A DNA stretch of 64,000 nt from Rhizobium sp. WYCCWR10014 (GTDB lineage Bacteria; Pseudomonadota; Alphaproteobacteria; Rhizobiales; Rhizobiaceae), in NCBI RefSeq assembly GCF_001657485.1, contig NZ_LXFU01000048.1, forward strand, positions 1 to 64,000. The letters are read 5' to 3'. Each line of letters opens with the position of its first letter. Positions within the stretch are counted from its first letter, which is position 1. A program made the translations under genes and the position numbers. The notes under the pieces are model-generated. The model made no database searches. It worked only from the letters and a program-made list of their open reading frames with translations, and had not been told where the DNA came from. This document shows positions 58,407-64,000 of this stretch, piece after piece.

Positions 58407-58952
58407 ATGAGCTTTTCCTGGACCCCTCACCGCTTTGCCGGCGGCGCACTGGCGCTCGATGTCGTCAACAGCGTCGTTTTGCGCCACGATGCAACGCGGC
58501 GGATCGACCGCTTCGCCGTCAGCGACCAGATGCGGAGTTTTCCAAGAGCCGCGGCCGAATTCTGCGCCGAGCGCGCCCTCTTCGGCGACATCGTACCGGT
58601 GGCGGCGGAAAACGAAGCGGATTTCATCACGCTGCGGGAAACGATCGACCTCTATTTCCGCGAGCGTATACTGAATGGCGGCGACGACCAATTGCTGGCC
58701 AGGCTGCTGGAAGGATTGGCGAAGGCGTTGCGCGAAGCGGGCTCCGACAACCTGGCCGCGGCGACCGCCCATTCGGCACTGCGGCTGATCGCCATGCCCG
58801 ATCCGGAACGCATGAAGATCTGCGGCAACTGCGGCTGGCTGTTCATCGACCGCAGCAAGAACAGAAGCCGGGCCTGGTGCGACATGGCGGTCTGCGGCAA
58901 CCGCGCCAAGGCGAACCGTCACTATCGCCGCAAGAAGGAGGAGACGCCATGA
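58407..58952 (+). CDS. CGNR zinc finger / ABATE domain regulator
   Basis: The 181-residue protein has an N-terminal helical stress-sensor part of the ABATE type (FAGGALALDVVNSVVLR) and a C-terminal CGNR zinc finger (KICGNCGWLFIDRSKNRSRAWCDMAVCGNRAKANRHYRR, about residues 137-175) with four cysteines. Such proteins are DNA-binding regulators. It overlaps the next gene by 4 bases and faces the permease divergently with a palindrome between. It probably controls the permease and itself (inference). Confidence 0.88.
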   Translation: MSFSWTPHRFAGGALALDVVNSVVLRHDATRRIDRFAVSDQMRSFPRAAAEFCAERALFGDIVPVAAENEADFITLRETIDLYFRERILNGGDDQLLARLLEGLAKALREAGSDNLAAATAHSALRLIAMPDPERMKICGNCGWLFIDRSKNRSRAWCDMAVCGNRAKANRHYRRKKEETP

Positions 58953-59452
58953 GAAATCATTGGATCGTGATGGCGGCGGTGGCCGGGCTGATGCTGTCGG
59001 CCTGCCAGCGAGAGGCTGAAAACCTGGTCGAGGTCACCGGCCATCTCTTCGTCTTCAACTATCGGGTGGCGAGCGCCACCTATCTGCTGACGCTGAAGAA
59101 GACGGGGCCTATCCCTGACGGCTCCGTCATCATCGCCGAATTCGAAAATCCGCAAGGAGGCGATCCGCTGGTAGTGAACCAGAAGATCTATCCGATCGAC
59201 GACAAGATCGCGCTGCAGAGCGAAAAACTGCACTGCGTGCGCAAGGACCGCCCCTATTCCGTGAGTGTCCGATTGGTCGACAAGGACGGCAAGGTGCTGC
59301 AGGAATTGAAGACGCAGTTCCGGTCCGACCTCGACCAGACCGTCCTGCCGAGCAAGCCGCTCGTCGTCGGCGCGCTTTATGAAAAGAACCCGGAGGTCTT
59401 CAAGCCTGACGGCAGCGTCGATTTCTCGAACACCGACAAATGCCCGGCGTAG
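58949..59452 (+). CDS. Lipoprotein of unknown function
   Basis: The 167-residue product has an N-terminal signal with a lipobox LSAC (Cys near residue 19), so it should be lipid-anchored. The rest has a beta-rich, immunoglobulin-like pattern (VASATYLLTLKKTGPIPDG, YSVSVRLVDKDGKVLQELK). Function is unknown. AGGAGG precedes the ATG. It shares 4 bases with the CGNR gene (ATGA), so they form one transcript. A terminator follows. Confidence 0.82.
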   Translation: MRNHWIVMAAVAGLMLSACQREAENLVEVTGHLFVFNYRVASATYLLTLKKTGPIPDGSVIIAEFENPQGGDPLVVNQKIYPIDDKIALQSEKLHCVRKDRPYSVSVRLVDKDGKVLQELKTQFRSDLDQTVLPSKPLVVGALYEKNPEVFKPDGSVDFSNTDKCPA

Positions 59453-59464
59453 AGAAATGCATGG

Positions 59465-59489
59465 AAAGCCGGGGCAAGGCCCCGGCTTT
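59465..59489. terminator. Terminator between lipoprotein and ndk
   Basis: Exact arms AAAGCCGGGG (59465-59474) and CCCCGGCTTT (59480-59489) with a 5-base loop lie between the two convergent stops. Confidence 0.85.
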
Positions 59490-59534
59490 CGAGAGTCAAT
59501 TCAAGGCATTGCCGGCGAATGCCGAAGCGTGGCC

Positions 59535-59957
<423 letters not shown>

Positions 59958-60038
59958 AGTCAAATCCTCTGTTTTCTCGGGAAAAGTGGGCGGTCTTTAC
60001 CCGCCCCAACGCCTGAAAACAAGAGGTAGGCGGCAATT

Positions 60039-60728
60039 TCACGCCGCTGTCACAGTCCTGCCGCGGCTTTGGTGAAGATCGAGGCAGCGTTCGAACCAGG
60101 CCATGACAGGATCGTCGGCGGCCAGCATGGCAAGGCCGGCCGAGACACGCAGCCATTGCAGCGCGCCGAAGACGATATAGTCGGCAAAGAGCGGTGTCTG
60201 CCCGCCGATGAAGGGCTGGAACTTCAGCATATGCCGGAGCGGCTCCAGCTTGGCGCCGAAGGCTGCCTTCTCCGCCTCGCTGTCGGCGGCAACCACCTCC
60301 AGCGGCTTGCCGAGCCGAGTCTCCCGGCTTTGACGGAAATATGCCTTGTCTTCCTCGTCGAGGTTCGCATGGATGTCGAGAAGGGCGATACGCATGATCG
60401 CCGGATGGATGATCATCTGCGAATAGCCTTCCACCATCCGCGACAGCGCCTTGCCGCCCTCGCCGTTGAATAGCGACGGCCGCTCGGGATAGGCCTCCTC
60501 CAGATAAAGGGCGATGTCGAAACTGTCGGGGATCAGCCTGCCATTATCATCGAGAACGGGCACGATCGACGAGACGCCGCCACCGATCGCGCGGATGCGG
60601 GCATATGTGGTCGGAATCTCCTCGAAATCGAGCCCCTTATGCGCCAGCGCCATCACCGCCTTCCAGCAATGGGGCGAAAAGAAGCGCCGCTCGTCGGCGC
60701 CGCACAGGGAATAGAGGGCTCTGGTCAT
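60039..60728 (-). CDS. Glutathione S-transferase family protein
   Basis: The 229-residue protein has a thioredoxin-like N-terminal half (SLCGADERRFFSPHCWKAVMALAHKGLDFEEI) and the GST glutathione-site element with PDSFDIALYLEEAYP near residue 66-80, then a helical half. A SPHCWK segment near residue 18 takes the place of the usual Ser/Cys. It is separate from the GST at 51198. It is divergent from the DinB gene and ends close to ndk on the same strand. Confidence 0.87.
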   Translation of the reverse strand: MTRALYSLCGADERRFFSPHCWKAVMALAHKGLDFEEIPTTYARIRAIGGGVSSIVPVLDDNGRLIPDSFDIALYLEEAYPERPSLFNGEGGKALSRMVEGYSQMIIHPAIMRIALLDIHANLDEEDKAYFRQSRETRLGKPLEVVAADSEAEKAAFGAKLEPLRHMLKFQPFIGGQTPLFADYIVFGALQWLRVSAGLAMLAADDPVMAWFERCLDLHQSRGRTVTAA

Positions 60729-60867
60729 AACGTTCCTTTCGAGATCGCAGCTCCATGCATTCGACGACAGAAAGCACCTGCGATCAAATCAGGAAATTTC
60801 ATGGGCACATCACTGCGATTTCCGGGAAAACGGGCTAGACTGCCGCGACCAATCCGGGAGGGACGGA

Positions 60868-61377
60868 ATGCTCAGACATTACAGGATGTTCGCCGCCTAT
60901 AATCGCTGGGCCAACACGCAAGTCTATGCGGCTGCGGCCGAACTCAGCGATTCAGAGTTCCGCAGTGATTGCGGCGCCTTCTTCGGCTCGCTGCATCGCA
61001 CGCTCAATCATCTGATCGTCGCCGACCGCATATGGATGAAGCGCTTCACCGGCACCGGCGAAGCGCCGACGACACTCGATGCCGTGCTCTTCGAAGATCG
61101 GGATGCGCTTGCTGTCGCCCGCAAAGCAGAGGACGAGCGGATCATTGCCTGGACAGGCATGCTGGACGAGAGAAGCCTCGCCGCCAACTTCTCCTATGTA
61201 ACGGTGGTACAGCCGGCCGAGATCACCCAGCCTCTGTCGGCAGCGCTCGCGCATTTCTTCAACCACCAGACCCATCATCGCGGCCAGTGCCATATGACGC
61301 TGACGGTGCTCGGCAAACCGAGCCTCGTGCTGGATCTCATCTACTTCCTGCGCAGCGAGGGCCGCGAGTGGATGTGA
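60868..61377 (+). CDS. DinB/YfiT-type putative metal-dependent protein
   Basis: The 169-residue protein has the DinB four-helix plan with three metal-binding histidines: SLHRTLNHLIVADRIW near 44-60, and HFFNHQTHHRGQ near 128-140. DinB-family members bind a metal and may act as thiol or stress transferases; the substrate is unknown. GGAGGG lies upstream of the ATG. It is alone, between the GST and the GGDEF genes. Confidence 0.88.
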   Translation: MLRHYRMFAAYNRWANTQVYAAAAELSDSEFRSDCGAFFGSLHRTLNHLIVADRIWMKRFTGTGEAPTTLDAVLFEDRDALAVARKAEDERIIAWTGMLDERSLAANFSYVTVVQPAEITQPLSAALAHFFNHQTHHRGQCHMTLTVLGKPSLVLDLIYFLRSEGREWM

Positions 61378-61441
61378 GGTTTTCGCCATCAACACTGAAT
61401 TAACCGCCTTTGCCGGTTCCGCCGCTGATCCAGGGCTCCCC

Positions 61442-61457
61442 GGTTGAAAATTCAACC
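61442..61457. promoter_or_regulatory. 16-bp near-perfect palindrome upstream of the GGDEF gene
   Basis: GGTTGAA (61442-61448) and TTCAACC (61451-61457) are exact arms with a 2-base spacer. It lies 65 bases after the DinB stop and 64 bases before the GGDEF start. It could be an operator, or a short hairpin ending DinB. Confidence 0.45.
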
Positions 61458-61520
61458 TCTCTTAAAAGCTTGCGGGCATAGCGTGATGTGAGAAATGAGG
61501 CCGGGTCGCGAGGGATCGTC

Positions 61521-62570
61521 ATGCAGAATGCAATCGCAAACGCACTGGTGCCGCGCGAGGCTGGGCGCTCCGCACCGATGGCCGATATTCAGAAGATCGC
61601 CCAGCATATGGCGCGCCTCAACGTCGCGGCGCTGCCGCGCAATTACGAACTCTTTCACGAGGCGATCATCGGGCTCAATGCCGGCCTTGCGCAGGATATC
61701 GCCGCACTCGGGTCCCAGCCACAACAGCCGATGCTCGACGAACTCGGCCTGAAATACCGCCTCGTCGGCCATTGCGGGCTGGCGGACGAGACATCGCGTA
61801 ACGAGGCGAGCCGGATGCTGCGCGACGTGGCGGAAAGGCTTGCCGAAGGGCTGAAGCACAAGAACGCTTTTGCGCGCGCCTGCGGCACGATCCTGAAATC
61901 CGTTTCCGGCCATGACGATCAGAGCCTTGCCGCCTTCCTCAGCGAGGTCGATTATCTCACTGCCTCGCTTTCGACCGTTCTTGCAGCGGAGATGGAAATC
62001 GGCGCGAAGCTGCAGGACGATATCAAGACACTGGAAACGCTGGAGCGCGGTATTTCGGCGATGCAATCGGCTGCGATCGCCGACAGGATCACCGGACTTC
62101 CGAACCGCATCGCGCTGAATCGGACGATCGCCGATCTCTACAAGCGCGAAGAAGGTGCCGCCGGCAGCGCGCTGATCATGGTCGATATCGACAATTTCAC
62201 CGATCTCAACGAAAAATACGGCACCCAGGCCGGCAACAAGCTCCTGAGGAAGCTCGCCGGCCTATTCAGCAAGTCGATCAAGAAGAACGATTTCGTCGCC
62301 CGCACAGAGGCTGACGAATTCGCCTTGTTGTTTTCCAATGTCGGCATGCAGGATGCGATGACGATTGCCGAACGGCTGCGCGCCTCCGTCGCGGACAATC
62401 TGGTCTTTGCGACATCCGACAAGGCCGACCCCGGCAGGCTCACCATCTCGATCGGCGTTGCGCTCAGCACCGATGCGGCAACGCCTGGACAATTGCAGGC
62501 CAATGCCCGCGTGGCGCTTCTCGCCGCGCAGTCCAACCCTCGACTGCCGGTGCAGGCTTTCGGCCGCTAA
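61521..62570 (+). CDS. GGDEF-domain protein with degenerate active site
   Basis: The 349-residue protein has an N-terminal helical part (to about 165) followed by a GGDEF domain starting ADRITGLPNRIALNRTI near 183. The active-site loop reads RTEADEFALLF at about 260-270, where active diguanylate cyclases have RxGGDEF. The two glycines are replaced by Glu and Ala, so cyclase activity is doubtful and a signalling or binding role is more likely. ATG 61521 with GAGGG upstream was chosen over a longer frame by 11 residues. No signal peptide or membrane helix is seen. Confidence 0.85.
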   Translation: MQNAIANALVPREAGRSAPMADIQKIAQHMARLNVAALPRNYELFHEAIIGLNAGLAQDIAALGSQPQQPMLDELGLKYRLVGHCGLADETSRNEASRMLRDVAERLAEGLKHKNAFARACGTILKSVSGHDDQSLAAFLSEVDYLTASLSTVLAAEMEIGAKLQDDIKTLETLERGISAMQSAAIADRITGLPNRIALNRTIADLYKREEGAAGSALIMVDIDNFTDLNEKYGTQAGNKLLRKLAGLFSKSIKKNDFVARTEADEFALLFSNVGMQDAMTIAERLRASVADNLVFATSDKADPGRLTISIGVALSTDAATPGQLQANARVALLAAQSNPRLPVQAFGR

Positions 62571-62578
62571 GGCGGCGG

Positions 62579-62630
62579 ACAAGCAAGCTTGCCAGCGCAC
62601 AAGCAAGCTTGGCGCGGACAAGCAAGCTTG
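62579..62630. repeat. Three ACAAGCAAGCTTG repeats between the GGDEF and ABC-F genes
   Basis: The 13-base unit ACAAGCAAGCTTG occurs at 62579-62591, 62599-62611 and 62618-62630, with spacings of 20 and 19. Each unit contains the palindrome CAAGCTTG. It begins 9 bases after the GGDEF stop. The 114-base gap to the ABC-F gene has no other visible feature. Confidence 0.65.
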
Positions 62631-62684
62631 CCGCGGGAATAAGCGCTCTTGCCTTGGCGAGCGCTTTCGGCCAAAACGCCGGCC

Positions 62685-64000
62685 ATGATCACGCTCACCG
62701 ACATTTCTGCCCGCATCGCCGGGCGCCTGCTTCTCGACAATGCCAGCGTCTCGCTGCCTTCAGGCACGAAGGCAGGGCTCGTCGGGCGCAACGGCGCCGG
62801 CAAGTCCACGCTTTTTCGCGTCATCACCGGCGATCTCGGTGCGGAAACCGGATCGGTGTCGATCCCGAAGGCCGCACGTATCGGCCAGGTGGCGCAGGAA
62901 GCGCCGGCGACCGAGGATGCCCTGATCGAGATCGTGCTTGCCGCGGACAAGGAACGCACCGCCCTCGTTGCCGAGGCGGAAACGGCGACCGATCCCCACC
63001 GCATCGCCGAAATCCAGATGCGCCTTGTCGATATCGACGCGCATTCGGCCGAAGCACGCGCGGCGAGCATTCTTGCCGGACTCGGCTTCGACAAGGCGGC
63101 GCAAGCCCGCCCCGCCTCCTCCTTCTCCGGCGGCTGGCGCATGCGCGTCGCCCTTGCCGCCGTGCTGTTTTCCGAGCCGGATCTGCTTCTGCTCGACGAG
63201 CCGACCAACTATCTCGACCTCGAAGGCACGCTGTGGCTGGAAGACTATGTCAGGCGCTATCCGCACACCGTCATCATCATCAGCCACGATCGCGACCTCT
63301 TGAACAATGCTGTCAATGCGATCGTCCATCTCGACCAGAAGAAGCTCACCTTCTATCGCGGCGGCTACGACCAGTTCGAGCGGCAGAAGGCGGAAGCCGA
63401 CGAGTTGCAGACGAAAGCCAAGGCCAAGAACGACGCGGCACGCAAACATCTGCAGGGCTTCATCGATCGCTTCAAGGCCAAGGCTTCCAAGGCCCGGCAG
63501 GCACAATCGCGCGTCAAGGCGCTGGAGCGCATGGGAACGGTCGCCGCGGTGATCGAGGACCACGTACAGCCGATCACTTTTCCCGAGCCGGAAAAGCAGC
63601 CGGCTTCGCCGATCGTCGCGATCCAGAGCGGCGCCGTCGGCTACGAGCCCGGCAATCCGATCCTGAAAAACCTCAATCTGCGCATCGACAATGACGACCG
63701 CATCGCCCTGCTCGGCTCGAACGGCAACGGCAAATCGACCTTCGCCAAATTCATTTCCGGCCGGCTGGCGCCGGAAAGTGGCGAAGTGAAGATCGCGCCG
63801 AGCCTGAAGATCGGCTTCTTCGCGCAGCACCAGCTCGACGACCTCATTCCCGAGCAATCGCCGGTGGAGCATGTGCGCCGGCTGATGCCGGGTGCGCCGG
63901 AAGCCAAGGTGCGCGCCCGCGTCGCCCAGATGGGGCTCGCGACCGAGAAGATGGCGACGGCCGCCAAGGATCTTTCCGGCGGCGAAAAAGCCCGATTGCT
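62685..64000 (+). CDS. ABC-F family ATPase (incomplete at window end)
   Basis: The reading frame from ATG 62685 runs off the window with about 438 codons. It has a first ABC domain with Walker A GRNGAGKST, a signature near SFSGGWRMRVALA and Walker B LLLLDEPTNYLDLEG. A charged linker (KAKNDAARKHLQGFI...) follows, then a second ABC domain with Walker A LGSNGNGKST and signature LSGGEKARLL, where the sequence stops. There is no membrane domain, so it acts on ribosomes or in regulation, as ABC-F proteins do. It could be of the Uup or YheS type; I cannot decide. Confidence 0.92.
   Translation, partial: MITLTDISARIAGRLLLDNASVSLPSGTKAGLVGRNGAGKSTLFRVITGDLGAETGSVSIPKAARIGQVAQEAPATEDALIEIVLAADKERTALVAEAETATDPHRIAEIQMRLVDIDAHSAEARAASILAGLGFDKAAQARPASSFSGGWRMRVALAAVLFSEPDLLLLDEPTNYLDLEGTLWLEDYVRRYPHTVIIISHDRDLLNNAVNAIVHLDQKKLTFYRGGYDQFERQKAEADELQTKAKAKNDAARKHLQGFIDRFKAKASKARQAQSRVKALERMGTVAAVIEDHVQPITFPEPEKQPASPIVAIQSGAVGYEPGNPILKNLNLRIDNDDRIALLGSNGNGKSTFAKFISGRLAPESGEVKIAPSLKIGFFAQHQLDDLIPEQSPVEHVRRLMPGAPEAKVRARVAQMGLATEKMATAAKDLSGGEKARL

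Noticed and set aside
62579..62630. CRISPR array from the three direct repeats
   Set aside because: The units are only 13 bases and the spacers 6-7 bases; no cas genes are nearby.

Overview
The window looks like a piece of a Rhizobium chromosome, most like the R. etli / R. leguminosarum group. The DNA is GC-rich. It carries several families of short palindromic intergenic repeats of the kind seen throughout rhizobial genomes, and typical Rhizobiales genes: the MarR regulator LdtR beside an L,D-transpeptidase, a RopB/Omp25-type porin, HdaA, and a K+-independent proton pyrophosphatase. The species call is inference from these features; no rRNA or tRNA gene is visible.

Region 1 (1-16.2 kb) is a riboflavin/one-carbon block on the minus strand: glyA, nrdR, ribD, ribE, then ribH, nusB and hppA. 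It is interrupted between ribE and ribH by about 9 kb holding a small exported protein, a cupin, a GNAT acetyltransferase, an AT-rich unidentified gene, a two-domain glycosyltransferase-like gene and the complete dTDP-L-rhamnose set rmlC-rmlB-rmlD-rmlA. ribD carries an in-frame palindromic mobile element.

Region 2 (16.3-26.7 kb) holds the L,D-transpeptidase with its regulator ldtR, hemB, an RDD membrane protein, the leucyltransferase bpt, an EamA transporter, an AbrB/Doc toxin-antitoxin pair, an AHSA1-type protein and parC. Region 3 (26.9-37.6 kb) holds an exported protein, a TetR/beta-lactamase divergent pair, aspS, a multicopper oxidase, RNase D, a membrane class III cyclase and a phytase-like esterase.

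Region 4 (37.8-50.2 kb) is a perM-hdaA-ppk-ppx polyphosphate operon divergent from purMN, then phnM, a Phd/VapC pair, and a molybdopterin oxidoreductase overlapping a Nudix hydrolase. Region 5 (50.3-64 kb) has rlmJ, two GSTs, a RopB-like porin, a FolM-like reductase with uvrC-pgsA-moaD-moaE, a lone LivH-type permease divergent from a CGNR regulator with a perfect palindrome between them, ndk, a DinB protein, a GGDEF protein with a degenerate active site, and the start of an ABC-F ATPase that runs off the window.

The most interesting signal is a roughly 190 bp element with about 50 bp terminal inverted repeats, present three times: inside the ribD reading frame, between a phytase-like gene and ppx, and between moaD and moaE. 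Other points worth a look are two toxin-antitoxin pairs with apparently exchanged antitoxin families, a possible zinc-ribbon coding extension behind a CTG codon, a repeat that supplies the parC stop codon, and several clean palindromes between divergent genes.
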